Shown: in pieces, positions 44,046 to 53,407 of the stretch
Position numbering within the stretch: the first letter of the stretch is position 1
Layout of the letters: the number at the start of each line of letters is the position of its first letter
Origin: Micromonospora lutea
GTDB taxonomy: Bacteria; Actinomycetota; Actinomycetes; Mycobacteriales; Micromonosporaceae
DNA length: 64,000 nt
NCBI RefSeq assembly: GCF_016863535.1
Contig: NZ_BOPB01000011.1
Location: forward strand, 124,001 to 188,000
Reading direction: 5' to 3'
Notes under the pieces: generated by a model
The model's database searches: none
Told to the model about the DNA's origin: nothing
The model's input: the letters and a program-made list of their open reading frames with translations, nothing else
Program-made: the position numbers and the translations under genes

Positions 44046-44407
44046 CGGGTACGCGTCCGGCGCATCGTCACGGCCACGTCGGTGAAGGCGTGCGGAACCG
44101 GTGCCTCGGGCTTGTGCACCGTGACCGTCACACCGGTCACCCGCGGGTCCGCCAGGCAGACCTCGATCAGGCGGTCCGCGAGGGTCTCGATCAGGTTGAC
44201 CGGCTCGCCGGTGATCACCTCGACCAGCCGTTCGGCCAGCTCGCCGTAGTGCACGGTGTCCCGCACGTCGTCGGAGCGCGCGGCCGGGCCGAGATCGAGT
44301 TCGAGGACCGCGTCGACGACGAAGTCCTGCCCGCTGGCGCGTTCGAAGTCGTACACCCCGTGCCGACCATGCGCCCGCAGGCCGGTCAGCTCGATCCGGT
44401 CGGTCAC
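44042..44407 (-). CDS. folB: Dihydroneopterin aldolase
   Basis: 121 aa. GLRAHGRHGVYDFERASGQDFVVD (catalytic Glu in ERASGQ), DTVHYGELAERL, NLIETLADRLIE and VTVHKPEAP (Lys) match the family. Overlaps folP and folK by 4 bp each, so folP-folB-folK is translationally coupled. Confidence 0.97.
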   Translation of the reverse strand: MTDRIELTGLRAHGRHGVYDFERASGQDFVVDAVLELDLGPAARSDDVRDTVHYGELAERLVEVITGEPVNLIETLADRLIEVCLADPRVTGVTVTVHKPEAPVPHAFTDVAVTMRRTRTR

Positions 44408-45339
44408 CGTCGGGCCCGCCCGTCGAGTGCGACATGCTCCCCGGCCTCATCAGCGCTCGTGCCGGCACCAGCGATCGGCGCGCCGACCGGAGCGGCGCCG
44501 GCGGTCAGGCGGGGACGGCCGGTGGCCTGCCAGACGGCGAGGGCGTCGACGGTGGCCCGTACGTCGTGCACCCGTACCCCCCAGGCACCGGCGGCGACCG
44601 CGAGCAGACTGGTGGCGACGGTGGCCGTCTCCCGCCCGCCGGTGGGCCGAGGCACGCCGTCGGGGCCGGCCAGCAGCTGACCCAGGTACGACTTGCGGCT
44701 GGCGCCGAAGAGCAGCGGGTAACCGAGCTCGATCAGTTCGGGCAGCCGGGCGCTGAGCTGCCAGTTGTGCGCGGCGTTCTTGGCGAAGCCGAGGCCCGGA
44801 TCGATGATTATCCGATCCGGAGCGACCCCGGCGGTGAGCGCGGCGTCCACCCGCCGGCCGAGTTCGGCGCGGACGTCGGCGACCACGTCACCGTAGCTGG
44901 CCAGCTCGCTCATCCGGCGGGAGTGACCGCGCCAGTGCATCAGTACCCAGGGACAATCGGCGTCGCTGACCACCCGGGCCATGGCGGGGTCGGCGAGCCC
45001 TCCGGAGACGTCGTTTACCACGACCGCTCCGGCGTGCAGCGCCGCCTCGGCCACCCGGGCGCGGGTGGTGTCGATGCTGACCGGCACGCCGGCCGAGGCC
45101 AGTTCCCGGATGACCGGCACCACGCGAGCGACCTCGGTCTCCGCGTCGACCCGGTCGGCACCGGGTCGGGTCGACTCGCCACCGACATCCACCAACCCGG
45201 CTCCGTCGGCTCGCAGCCGGACGCCGTGTGCGACAGCGGCCTCGACGTCGGCGTAACGTCCGCCGTCGGAGAAAGAGTCGGGCGTGACGTTCAGAACGCC
45301 CATCACCACCGGGGCCGGGGCCCGCACCAGATCGGTCAC
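44404..45339 (-). CDS. folP: Dihydropteroate synthase
   Basis: 311 aa. TIM-barrel sulfonamide target. MGVLNVTPDSFSDGGRY, VDVGGESTRPGA, NDVSGG, and RIIIDPGLGFAKNAAHNW are the signature loops. GTG 45339 is used: TACCGT lies 7 nt upstream (45352-45347) and no Shine-Dalgarno is present, so it is probably leaderless and has its own promoter. In most actinobacteria folE directly precedes folP; here 12.7 kb of secretion genes intervene. The last residues are Ala/Gly-rich and variable. Confidence 0.96.
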   Translation of the reverse strand: MTDLVRAPAPVVMGVLNVTPDSFSDGGRYADVEAAVAHGVRLRADGAGLVDVGGESTRPGADRVDAETEVARVVPVIRELASAGVPVSIDTTRARVAEAALHAGAVVVNDVSGGLADPAMARVVSDADCPWVLMHWRGHSRRMSELASYGDVVADVRAELGRRVDAALTAGVAPDRIIIDPGLGFAKNAAHNWQLSARLPELIELGYPLLFGASRKSYLGQLLAGPDGVPRPTGGRETATVATSLLAVAAGAWGVRVHDVRATVDALAVWQATGRPRLTAGAAPVGAPIAGAGTSADEAGEHVALDGRARR

Positions 45340-45393
45340 GGGTAGGACGGTACCGGTCCCTCCACCCGTCGCAGACCGCCCGGTCGACAAGCC

Positions 45394-45423
45394 CTGACAT
45401 GGCAATTGGAACAGGTGTACGAT
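45394..45423 (+). promoter_or_regulatory. Promoter P1 of the secretion-like operon
   Basis: CTGACA (45394-45399), 18-bp spacer, TACGAT (45418-45423). Good match to vegetative actinobacterial promoters. Confidence 0.5.
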
Positions 45424-45460
45424 CGGTCGTCCGGGTCGGTTCGGGCAGTATCTTCGCGGC

Positions 45461-45489
45461 TTGTCGCAAAGGGGGGCGGCCCGTACGCT
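45461..45489 (+). promoter_or_regulatory. Promoter P2 of the secretion-like operon
   Basis: TTGTCG (45461-45466), 17-bp spacer, TACGCT (45484-45489). Tandem with P1; either could drive the operon. Confidence 0.5.
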
Positions 45490-45684
45490 GTGGAATTGCC
45501 CAGCATCGAGTTGGCGACGCTTGGAGGGAGGGCCGAAGCGGGACAACCCCGCCCAAAAATCGCCACCGTACGTGGCGGTTGTCGTACGCAGGGTCTCGGG
45601 CGCTGCGCACAGTGAGCACCGATCCCGCAAGGCTTGCCTACTGCACCACCGCGGCGCCGCCGGCCGCGACTTGGGGAGGTTTCA

Positions 45685-46002
45685 GTGATCGCCATCGAGC
45701 TGATGGAAACGGCGTCCACCAACGCCGCCCACCTGCTCTCCACCCTGGCGTCGTCGATCCCGTTCGCCGCCGACGAGCCGAAGGGCATCGACACCGAAGG
45801 TGTCGTCACCTTCTTCGCCAGCAAGATCGCTCCGATCCTGCTGGCCGTGCTGGGCGTCATCTTCATCGGCCGCGCCAGCCGGGGCGAAATCTCCAAGGTG
45901 CTGACCAGCTCGGCCATCGCGATCGTCGGGTTGGCCTTCATCGCCGGAGCCGCCACCCTCTTCTTCATCGGCGACTTCCTGATCAACCTGATCTTCGAAT
46001 AG
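45685..46002 (+). CDS. VirB2/TrbC-like two-helix membrane protein
   Basis: 105 aa. Two hydrophobic segments (FFASKIAPILLAVLGVIFIGRASRG and LTSSAIAIVGLAFIAGAATLFFIG) joined by a short basic loop, the layout of pilin-type VirB2/TrbC subunits. No clear Sec cleavage site. GTG 45685 has GGGGAGG five bases upstream; an upstream ATG (45634) has none. First gene of the operon, where virB2 usually stands relative to virB3-virB4. Assignment rests on topology and order, not a diagnostic motif. Confidence 0.7.
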   Translation: MIAIELMETASTNAAHLLSTLASSIPFAADEPKGIDTEGVVTFFASKIAPILLAVLGVIFIGRASRGEISKVLTSSAIAIVGLAFIAGAATLFFIGDFLINLIFE

Positions 46003-46015
46003 GCGCGGGCACGAG

Positions 46016-46378
46016 ATGCGGCTGCGCACCGACGACGACATCTACCGGGCTCGCCTGGTCTATCTCGGCCCGCCCGGCTACACCCTTCCGGTCCACCTGC
46101 CGTACGCCCAGTACGGGCTGTTCATCCTGCTCGTTCCCCTCTACATGTTCATCCACTGGCTGTTCACGCTGCAGGTCGAGCTCTTCCCCGCCTGGGAGAT
46201 CGCCCTCGCCATCGTGACCACCTCTTTCGTCTTCCGGTACGTCGACCCGGATCGTCCGGCGCGCATGGTGATCCGTACCGCGCTGACCGACTGGCGACGC
46301 ACCCGGGAGCCGGCCGCCGAACAGCGCGATCCACGCCTGGTCGGCAGCAGGATCAGGATCCGGGAGGAACTGGCATGA
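46016..46378 (+). CDS. VirB3/TrbD-like membrane protein
   Basis: 120 aa with a pair of adjacent helices (YGLFILLVPLYMFIHWLF and WEIALAIVTTSFVFRYV) near the N-terminus and a basic cytoplasmic tail. VirB3 proteins have this size and topology and bind VirB4, encoded next. The N-terminal MRLRTDDDIYRARLVYLGPPGY is distinctive. ATG 46016 is 13 bp after the previous stop. Its stop codon overlaps a 17-codon ORF. Confidence 0.68.
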   Translation: MRLRTDDDIYRARLVYLGPPGYTLPVHLPYAQYGLFILLVPLYMFIHWLFTLQVELFPAWEIALAIVTTSFVFRYVDPDRPARMVIRTALTDWRRTREPAAEQRDPRLVGSRIRIREELA

Positions 46379-46428
46379 CCGGCTGCACGCCGTACGGGAC
46401 CGAGGACACGGGCAGGGCGATCGCATGA
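46375..46428 (+). CDS. 17-codon micro-ORF bridging the VirB3- and VirB4-like genes
   Basis: MTGCTPYGTEDTGRAIA. GGGAGGAA (46362-46369) precedes ATG 46375 at ideal spacing, better than the signal before the VirB4-like gene. Its ATG overlaps the upstream stop (ATGA, 46375-46378), and its own stop overlaps the VirB4-like start (ATGA, 46425-46428). It is probably a translational coupler delivering ribosomes to the VirB4-like start; a functional peptide is less likely but possible (one Cys). Too short for homology. Confidence 0.55.
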   Translation: MTGCTPYGTEDTGRAIA

Positions 46429-49400
46429 GCCGCTCCACCACGCCGGGATCCCCGGCCGGACGCCCGGCCGCACCGCACGGTAACCGTGCGCGTTCATTTG
46501 ACTACCCGGAATCCGGCGAGCCGGACGAGAACACGTTGGATCCCGCGCTCGCCACCACTCCGGGTCACGGCAGCGTCGGTGTGTTCCAGGCACCCCGCCC
46601 GCCACAGCGCCGGCCGGTGGCTGCCGAACCCGCAACGGCCAGCCGGGACGGCGCAGACATCGACTCTCCGTTCCTCGACCTGTTCGGCGGCGCGTACCCC
46701 AAATCCGGTGCCGCCCAACGGGGCAACGGACGCCCCGCACGGGCCCTACCGCAGCAGCCGCACCCCACACCAGCGACCGCTGTCGGGCCCGCACCGACGC
46801 CCCCGCGCACGGTTCCGCCTCCGGCACCCCCACGACCGCCCGATGCCGCACCGGTCGCACCCCCCGCCCACGTGATCGACGACGCGGTAGCGGCCACGAG
46901 CCTGCCGCCGGCACCCTCCCGGGCGGCGCCACCTACCGCCGACCGGTTGCCGAGCGCCCGGCCACCCGCCGACGATCGCTCCGCCGGTAACGACCACCCG
47001 GTCCGGGAGGACCGCCGGGTCTGGAACGACGGCCCGGCACCCGCCGACGCCGATGCCCGGACGGCACGCCGGGTGGCGCCACCGGCCACCCGCACAGCGC
47101 CCCGCCAGCGAACCGTGGACCATCGCGACCGGCCGATCAAGCCGGTCCGCGTCCGGCCACCGAAGATCAAGTTCGGCGATCGGGATCCGGCCGTCGAGCT
47201 GGCCGTCACCGAGATCGCCGGTCATCTGACCTTCACCCCCAACACCGTCACCGCCTGGTACTGGCTGCCCGAGGTGCGCTGGGCCTTCCGCCCCGACGCG
47301 GAACGCGAGGCGTTGCTCTCGGCCATCTCCGAGCAGTACGCCGGTCTGGCCGGCTTCCGGCTGCACCTGCGCCGGACCACCCGTCCCTTCCCCGCGGACG
47401 AGTGGGCCCGCACCATCGACGCGCACACCCCCGCGCCGCTGCCCGACGTTCCGGGCACACCCGGCTGGGCCGAGCACCTGGTCGCCGCGCAACGCCACCT
47501 GCTCTCGGTCAATCACGCCGAGGGTCAGACCTACCTCGGAGTCACCTTCGCCCGACGTTCACTCGGCGACTCGCTCACCGAGCGACTGCTGCGCACCTTC
47601 GGCCGCGGCGTCGCCGACGCCGAGCGGCGCAAACTCGGCCGCACCGTCGAACAGTTCGACGAGGTGCTCGGCGCGTTCGGCATGCGGGGACGTCGGGTCA
47701 CCGCCCATGAGCTGGAATGGCTGCTCTACCGCTCGGTGGCGCTCTGCATGGCACCCCCCGGCACGCTCTCCCCCATCACCAACGGACGCTGGGAACGTGG
47801 CGACCTGCTCGCCCTCACCGAACAGGTCGAGCGATACCGCACGCCGTACGGCTCCACGGTGAAGCTGGTCCACCGGATGACCGGCGAGGAACGGCACGTG
47901 GCGGTGCTCGCCGTGGGCCGGATGGAGCCGCTCGAAATTCCTGAACGGCACGAACCCTGGCTGCACTTCCACGAGCGGCTGCCCTGGCCGATGGAAATCT
48001 CCACCCGGGTCGACATCCTCGGATCCGGCGATTCCTTCCGCAACCTGGAACACCGGCTCCGGATGATCCGCTCACAACAACTGGACTACGCCGAACACGG
48101 CATCGACGCCCCGCCTGAGCTGGAGCGACTCGCCAAGCGAGCCCTGGTGATCGGCGACGAGATGACCACCGGGCTGCCGGTCGATTCCGCCCGCGCCCAT
48201 GGTTGGCACCGGATCGCGGTCGGCGGTCGTACCCGGGAAGAGTGCCTGGAACGGGCCCGCCGCCTCATCCAGCTCTACTCCCGCGAACTGCGTATCTCCC
48301 TGCAACACCCCAAGAACCAGGACTGGCTGGCCCGCGAGTTCATCCCGGGCGAGCCGATCGCCAACACCGGTTACGTGCGCAGGATGCCCGTCAACCTGCT
48401 CGCGGCGGCGCTGCCCCAGGCCGCCTCCACGGTGGGTGATCGGCGTGGCGACCTGATCGGTCGTACCGCCGGCACCTGTCGCCGCCCGGTCTTCCTCGAC
48501 CTGCACTTCCCCATGGAGGTGCGGGAACGCTCCGGCCTCGCGGTCTTCGTCGCCGAGCCAGGCGGCGGCAAGTCCACGTTGCTCGGCGCGTTGGGCTACC
48601 TCGCCGCCCGTCGCGGCGTGCAGGTGACCCTGCTCGACCCCTCGGGCCCGCTGGCCCGACTCTGCGCGATGCCGGAACTCCGGCCGTACTCGCGGGTGCT
48701 GAACCTGACCGGCTCCGAACACGGCACCCTGGCACCGTACTCGCTGATCCCGACACCGCTGCGCAGCGAGTTCGCCGCGGGAGCCGCCGGCGACCGGGAG
48801 TTCGAGATCGCCGTCTCCAACGCACGGGCCGAGCGCCGGATGCTGGTACAGGACATCTGCATGATGCTGGTGCCGCCGCAGGTCGCCCGGGAGGCCTCCA
48901 CCGCCACTCTGTTCCGGCACGCGGTACGCCAGGTGCCCGCCGAGGAGACCTCCACCCTGGACGACGTGGTCACCTGTCTCGGCCGGCTCGACGACGACGC
49001 CGGCCGGGAACTGGCCAACCTGCTGCTGGACACCGCCGAGATGCCACTGGCGATGCTCTTCTTCGGGCGCCCACCGGACGGGCTGCTCGGTCCGGACGCG
49101 GCGCTCACGGTGATCACCATGGCCGGCCTGCGACTGCCCGACCTGAAGATCGAACGCGAGTACTGGTCGGCCGAGGAGGCGCTCGCCCTGCCGATGCTGC
49201 ACACCGCGCACCGGCTGGCGGTCCGTCGCTGCTACGGCGGTTCGATGGCCTCACGAAAGCTGGTCGGCCTGGACGAGGCGCACTTCATGGAGGGGTGGCG
49301 CTCCGGCCGCTCCTTCCTCGTACGACTCGCTCGCGACTCCCGCAAGTGGAACCTGGCCGCGTTGGTCGCCTCTCAGAACCCCCGTGACATCCTCGGCCTC

Positions 49401-49727
49401 GACGTGCAGAACCTCGTCTCCACCGTGTTCGTCGGCCGGATCGCCGAGGACGCCGAAATCGCCAGTGAGGCGCTGCGCCTGCTGCGCGTACCGGTCGACG
49501 ACGGCTACGAGGCCACCCTCGCCTCCCTCTCCTCCGCCGACGCGACCTCGGCCAACCGGCTCGGGTTCCGCGAATTCGTGATGCGCGACGTCGACGGCCG
49601 GGTCCAGAAGGTCCGGGTCGACGTCTCCTACGTGGATGGACTGCTGGACCACCTCGACACCACCCCCGCCGCCATCGCCGCCGCCGCAGGGGTACTGCCG
49701 AGCATGCTGCCTGACCTGGAGGCGTGA
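46425..49727 (+). CDS. VirB4/TraC-like secretion ATPase with long Pro-rich N-terminus
   Basis: 1100 aa. Residues 1 to about 235 are Pro/Ala/Arg-rich and probably disordered. A VirB4 N-terminal-type domain follows (AVELAVTEIAGHLTFTPNTVTAWYWLPEVRW; YLGVTFARRSLGDSLTERLLRTFGR), then a RecA-like motor: Walker A GGGKST (713-718), Walker B VGLDEAHF (947-954), and an arginine-finger/sensor region (LVRLARDSRKWNLAALVASQNPRDIL). Such ATPases power substrate or pilin movement at the base of type IV secretion channels. Motifs look active. Next gene starts one base after its stop. Confidence 0.88.
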   Translation: MSRSTTPGSPAGRPAAPHGNRARSFDYPESGEPDENTLDPALATTPGHGSVGVFQAPRPPQRRPVAAEPATASRDGADIDSPFLDLFGGAYPKSGAAQRGNGRPARALPQQPHPTPATAVGPAPTPPRTVPPPAPPRPPDAAPVAPPAHVIDDAVAATSLPPAPSRAAPPTADRLPSARPPADDRSAGNDHPVREDRRVWNDGPAPADADARTARRVAPPATRTAPRQRTVDHRDRPIKPVRVRPPKIKFGDRDPAVELAVTEIAGHLTFTPNTVTAWYWLPEVRWAFRPDAEREALLSAISEQYAGLAGFRLHLRRTTRPFPADEWARTIDAHTPAPLPDVPGTPGWAEHLVAAQRHLLSVNHAEGQTYLGVTFARRSLGDSLTERLLRTFGRGVADAERRKLGRTVEQFDEVLGAFGMRGRRVTAHELEWLLYRSVALCMAPPGTLSPITNGRWERGDLLALTEQVERYRTPYGSTVKLVHRMTGEERHVAVLAVGRMEPLEIPERHEPWLHFHERLPWPMEISTRVDILGSGDSFRNLEHRLRMIRSQQLDYAEHGIDAPPELERLAKRALVIGDEMTTGLPVDSARAHGWHRIAVGGRTREECLERARRLIQLYSRELRISLQHPKNQDWLAREFIPGEPIANTGYVRRMPVNLLAAALPQAASTVGDRRGDLIGRTAGTCRRPVFLDLHFPMEVRERSGLAVFVAEPGGGKSTLLGALGYLAARRGVQVTLLDPSGPLARLCAMPELRPYSRVLNLTGSEHGTLAPYSLIPTPLRSEFAAGAAGDREFEIAVSNARAERRMLVQDICMMLVPPQVAREASTATLFRHAVRQVPAEETSTLDDVVTCLGRLDDDAGRELANLLLDTAEMPLAMLFFGRPPDGLLGPDAALTVITMAGLRLPDLKIEREYWSAEEALALPMLHTAHRLAVRRCYGGSMASRKLVGLDEAHFMEGWRSGRSFLVRLARDSRKWNLAALVASQNPRDILGLDVQNLVSTVFVGRIAEDAEIASEALRLLRVPVDDGYEATLASLSSADATSANRLGFREFVMRDVDGRVQKVRVDVSYVDGLLDHLDTTPAAIAAAAGVLPSMLPDLEA

Positions 49728-49728
49728 C

Positions 49729-51678
49729 ATGGCGAGGGCCCGGGCACGGATCACGGCGCTCCTCCTGGCACTCGGCGTTCTCGCCGCAGCCACGATCAGC
49801 TGGCCCGGGCTCACCGCCACACCCGCGTACGCGGCTCCTGCCGCGTACCAGGCCGCGGCGGCCGAGCTCTGCACGACCGAGGAATGGCAGGTCGACTTCC
49901 GCGCCTGCGTCGCAAAGCTCGACCAGGTACTTTCGGATCAGGCGAAATGTCGCCAACCACCAACGCCGACCGCGCCGGACTCTGGCATCGCCGGATGGTT
50001 CGCTTCCCGTCCCGAGGCCTCCAAGCTTTCCGGGCCGAAGGGCTACTACAGCGACTACGGCTACGCCGGCTACAGCTACAGCACTTACGACATCGAGACC
50101 GGTTGCGCGACCGGGTTACTGCATCCGGACTACAAGTTCACCAACACCATCGCCAACGGCGAGTTCATGATGGCGACAGCGATCATCGGCGCCTCGAACG
50201 CGCTGCGCGAGCGTGCCTGGGAGCCGGGCACGATGTGGGGCTGGGCGGACCCGCTGGTGGACCAGGCCACCAAGGCGATCTACCAGAAGGTGTTCAGCGT
50301 CTTCGGTATCGTCACGCTCTGCGTCGTCGGGCTCTACCTGCTCTGGCGCTCGCGCCAGTCGGACATGAGCAACGCGATGACCACTGCGGGGTGGGCGTTG
50401 GTGGTGATGGTGGCGGTGACCGCACTGGCTGCCTGGCCGGTCAAGTCCGCCAACCTCGCCGACGGTGCCCTCGTCTCCACGCTCGGCGTGGTGCACGACG
50501 CCGTGGGCCCGGCGGCACGAGACACCCCACCCGACAAATGTGACGACCCTAATCCAGCTTCCTGTAAGGACAACCGCCCACCAGCCGTAAGGGCCAGTGA
50601 CACCGCCGCCGAGTCGATGCTCTACCGGAACTGGTTGCGCGGGGTGCTCGGCTCGGCCGACAGTGAAACCGCCAAGAAGTACGGCCCCGCGCTCTACGAC
50701 GCCAAGTCGCTCTCCTGGGAGGAAACGGAGAAGATCCGGGCCAATCCACAGACACGCGAAGCTACCATCAGCGCCAAGAATCAGCAGTGGATGACGGTAG
50801 CGCAGCAGATCAAGCGGGAGGATCCGGAGGCCTACGAGTACCTGCAAGGGGTCCGGGACATGGACCGGGTGGGTGCCGGGTTCATCGCAGTGCTCGCCGC
50901 CCTGCTCTTCGCGATGTTCGACCTCACCGCGTCGCTGCTGGTGCTCCTCGGCTTCCTGATCTTCCGGTGGGCGGTGATCGCGGCGCCGATCCTGGGCACC
51001 ATCGGGCTGCTCCGGCCGGCCAGCGCCGGCCTGCGGCGACTGGGCAACGCGGTGGTGGCGGCGCTGTTCAACATCGCGATCTTCGGTACCGGTGCCGCCA
51101 TCTACCTCTTCGCGGTCGACCTCATCATGAGCACGGCTGCCCTCCCCGGGTGGCTACAGGTGGTGCTGGTCTGGCTCTGCGGGGTGGTCGGCTGGCTGCT
51201 GCTACGCCCCTACCGCCGGATCACGCAGCTCGGCGGCAAGGACAGCAGCGAGGCGGTCAGTTCGGCGGGTTCCTGGCACCGCCGGTTCTTCCGGGACATG
51301 CGCACCGCAGCCCGGCTCGACGTCGCCGAGCCCGGCGGCACCGCCGAGCCCAGCGTCGGACGACGCCGGGCGATCGCCGCGGAGCAGCCGAAGGTGCGTC
51401 CGGAGGCTCGACCGGACCCGGTCCCCAGCGGCGCACCCGCTGCCGCGAAGCGGGCGGACGACCGCGCGGACGACCGCGAGGCCGGCAGTGTCGCCGGTCA
51501 GACCCGCGAGCAGCGTCCCAAGGGCACCGTCGCGCCCAAGCCTCGTCGCCGGCAGCCGGCCTCCTGGACCGAGCCGGACGTGCCGGAGGAGAACCCTTCG
51601 TACGTCATCTACCGCCCCGGATCGGCTGAACGGACCCCCGAGAAGCCGGCACCACGGGTGCGTTCCGAGGCACGGTGA
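49729..51678 (+). CDS. VirB6/TrbL-like polytopic membrane protein
   Basis: 649 aa. Signal peptide (ITALLLALGVLAAATISWPGL...AYA), a Cys/Tyr-rich extracytoplasmic domain to about residue 180 (KGYYSDYGYAGYSYSTYD), helices near 187-205 and 220-240, a second outer loop with Cys pair (DKCDDPNPASCKD), a hydrophobic block at about 381-500 (five helices), and a charged disordered cytoplasmic tail of 150 residues. This is the architecture of TrbL/VirB6 channel components. GGAGG precedes ATG 49729. Couples to the next gene by GTGA overlap. Confidence 0.8.
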   Translation: MARARARITALLLALGVLAAATISWPGLTATPAYAAPAAYQAAAAELCTTEEWQVDFRACVAKLDQVLSDQAKCRQPPTPTAPDSGIAGWFASRPEASKLSGPKGYYSDYGYAGYSYSTYDIETGCATGLLHPDYKFTNTIANGEFMMATAIIGASNALRERAWEPGTMWGWADPLVDQATKAIYQKVFSVFGIVTLCVVGLYLLWRSRQSDMSNAMTTAGWALVVMVAVTALAAWPVKSANLADGALVSTLGVVHDAVGPAARDTPPDKCDDPNPASCKDNRPPAVRASDTAAESMLYRNWLRGVLGSADSETAKKYGPALYDAKSLSWEETEKIRANPQTREATISAKNQQWMTVAQQIKREDPEAYEYLQGVRDMDRVGAGFIAVLAALLFAMFDLTASLLVLLGFLIFRWAVIAAPILGTIGLLRPASAGLRRLGNAVVAALFNIAIFGTGAAIYLFAVDLIMSTAALPGWLQVVLVWLCGVVGWLLLRPYRRITQLGGKDSSEAVSSAGSWHRRFFRDMRTAARLDVAEPGGTAEPSVGRRRAIAAEQPKVRPEARPDPVPSGAPAAAKRADDRADDREAGSVAGQTREQRPKGTVAPKPRRRQPASWTEPDVPEENPSYVIYRPGSAERTPEKPAPRVRSEAR

Positions 51679-52235
51679 CCGTAGTGCGTCGGGCGATCGA
51701 GTTTCTGTTCCTGCGGCTGCTCCGATCCCGGCTGGGTGTCGCACTCGGCATCGCCGTGCTGGTGCTGGGAGTGGTCGGGACGGCCAGGTTGGTGGCGGGC
51801 CCCGCTGACCCGGCGGCCGGGCTGAGCAATCGCCCGGCTGAGCCGATCACCACGGTGCACCCGACCACTGGGGACGACGGCGCGATCTCCACGACCACGA
51901 CACCGTCCCCGGTCACCCGCCCGGGCCAGCCGGCCCCGGAACTGGTCGCCGAACGCTTCGTCGCCGCCTGGCTCAGCCGTCCCGGGCAGAGCCACGAGGA
52001 ATGGCACGACGCGCTGCGTCCGCTCTCCACCGCCAACCTCACCGAGAAGCTCGCCGGCGCCGACCCGGCCGGCGTGCCAGCCGGCTCGGTCAGGGGCGAG
52101 GTGACTCTCCGGCCACGCGGTGAGACCTTCGTGGAAGCGACGATCCCGCTCGACGGCGGTCAGCTCCGGCTCGAACTGCTGGCGCCCGAAGGGCGATGGT
52201 TGGTGGACGCGGTGGACTGGAGCAGGGATGAGTGA
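51675..52235 (+). CDS. VirB8/TcpC-like single-pass protein
   Basis: 186 aa. One helix near the N-terminus (LGVALGIAVLVLGVVGTARLVAG), a Thr/Pro linker, then a domain of about 100 residues (ELVAERFVAAWLSRPGQSHEEWHDALRPLSTANLTEKL ... EATIPLDGGQLRLELLAPEGRWLVDAVDW) with the helix-helix-four-strand pattern of NTF2-like VirB8/TcpC modules. GTG 51675 overlaps the upstream stop; its end overlaps the next start by 8 bp. Assigned from pattern and gene order. Confidence 0.72.
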   Translation: MTVVRRAIEFLFLRLLRSRLGVALGIAVLVLGVVGTARLVAGPADPAAGLSNRPAEPITTVHPTTGDDGAISTTTTPSPVTRPGQPAPELVAERFVAAWLSRPGQSHEEWHDALRPLSTANLTEKLAGADPAGVPAGSVRGEVTLRPRGETFVEATIPLDGGQLRLELLAPEGRWLVDAVDWSRDE

Positions 52236-53394
52236 GCAGAGCCGTCCCAGCCGGCAGGTCCGGACCGGTGCCCTCGCCGCCGCACTCACCGCGGCGCTGG
52301 CGCTACTCTGCTGCACCGGCGGCGCTGGTGCGTTCTTCCTCACCGAACTGGGTGGTGACGCCGCCGAGCAGTTCGCCCCGGCCAGCATGGAGTGCACCGG
52401 CGACTTCGAGGTCGACGTCACCGGCACGATGCCACGCTTCGCCGAGTACGGAGAACGCCAGCTGCGCAACGCGGCGGTGATCATCAAGGTCGGCCAGGAG
52501 ATGAAGGTGCCACCGCGGGGCTGGGTGATCGCGGTGGCGACCGCGATGCAGGAGTCGCGACTGCTCAACCTGGCCAACAGTACGGTCGGCGAGTCTCAGG
52601 ACATTCCGAACGAGGGCATCGGGGCGGATCACGACTCCGTCGGTCTATTCCAGCAGCGGGCCTCATGGGGCACGGTCGCCCAGCGGATGAACCCCGCGTA
52701 CGCCTCCCGCAAGTTCTACGAGAAGCTCGTGGACGTGCCCGACTGGGAGAAGCTACCGCTGACCGTGGCCGCTCAGCGGGTCCAGATCAGCGCCTTTCCC
52801 GACGCGTACGCCAAGCACGAGGAACTCGCCGCCCGGATCGTGGACGCGCTGGCCGGGGGTGCGGCGCGGACCGCGCTGATCGCCGGAGAAGAGGTGTGTG
52901 ACGCTGCGGCGGGTGGCGAGATCGCCGCCTCCGGTTGGACCGCACCGATTCCGGGCGGGGTCGGATCCGGGTTTCGGACCGCCAGCCGGCCCGGACACAA
53001 CGGTGTGGACATCGCCGCTCCGAAGGGCACCTTGATCAGGGTCGCGGCGACCGGCCGGGTGCTGGTCTCCCGCTGTGACCCCGACCGGCGCGGGCGACAC
53101 AGTTGTGACGTGGACGGCTGGCCTGGCAAAGGGGGTTGTGGCTGGTTCGTCGACGTGCTGCACGCCCAGGATTTCGTCACCCGCTACTGTCATCTGGTGA
53201 GTCGTCCCCGGGTGTCCGCCGGCGACACGGTGCAGGCTGGTGAGGTGATCGGCGAAGTGGGCAGCAGCGGCAACTCCTCCGGACCGCACCTGCACTTCGA
53301 GGTGCACGTGGACGGCGACCGAAGCAGTCGGAGCGCCATCGATCCGGTGCCGTTCATGCGGTCGAAGGGCGCGCCGTTGAAGGGCGTCGGGTGA
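52228..53394 (+). CDS. Bifunctional cell-wall hydrolase: lysozyme-like plus M23 endopeptidase (VirB1-like)
   Basis: 388 aa. An N-terminal membrane anchor (ALAAALTAALALLCCTGGAGAFFL) is followed by a transglycosylase-like helical domain (WVIAVATAMQESRLLNLANS...DSVGLFQQRASWG, Glu in MQES) and a C-terminal LytM/M23 domain with zinc ligands HNGVDIAAPKG and GPHLHFEVH. Such enzymes open peptidoglycan for secretion channels. The catalytic residues look intact. ATG 52228 overlaps the preceding gene. Confidence 0.9.
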   Translation: MSEQSRPSRQVRTGALAAALTAALALLCCTGGAGAFFLTELGGDAAEQFAPASMECTGDFEVDVTGTMPRFAEYGERQLRNAAVIIKVGQEMKVPPRGWVIAVATAMQESRLLNLANSTVGESQDIPNEGIGADHDSVGLFQQRASWGTVAQRMNPAYASRKFYEKLVDVPDWEKLPLTVAAQRVQISAFPDAYAKHEELAARIVDALAGGAARTALIAGEEVCDAAAGGEIAASGWTAPIPGGVGSGFRTASRPGHNGVDIAAPKGTLIRVAATGRVLVSRCDPDRRGRHSCDVDGWPGKGGCGWFVDVLHAQDFVTRYCHLVSRPRVSAGDTVQAGEVIGEVGSSGNSSGPHLHFEVHVDGDRSSRSAIDPVPFMRSKGAPLKGVG

Positions 53395-53407
53395 ACCACG
53401 GGCCATC

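Larger units (their letters stand above)
45340..45684. other. Divergent region between folP and the secretion-like operon
   Basis: 345 bp. It contains the folP -10 (45352-45347) and two rightward promoter candidates (45394-45423, 45461-45489), followed by a leader of about 190 nt before GTG 45685. No supported gene; short open frames lack ribosome-binding sites. Confidence 0.55.
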
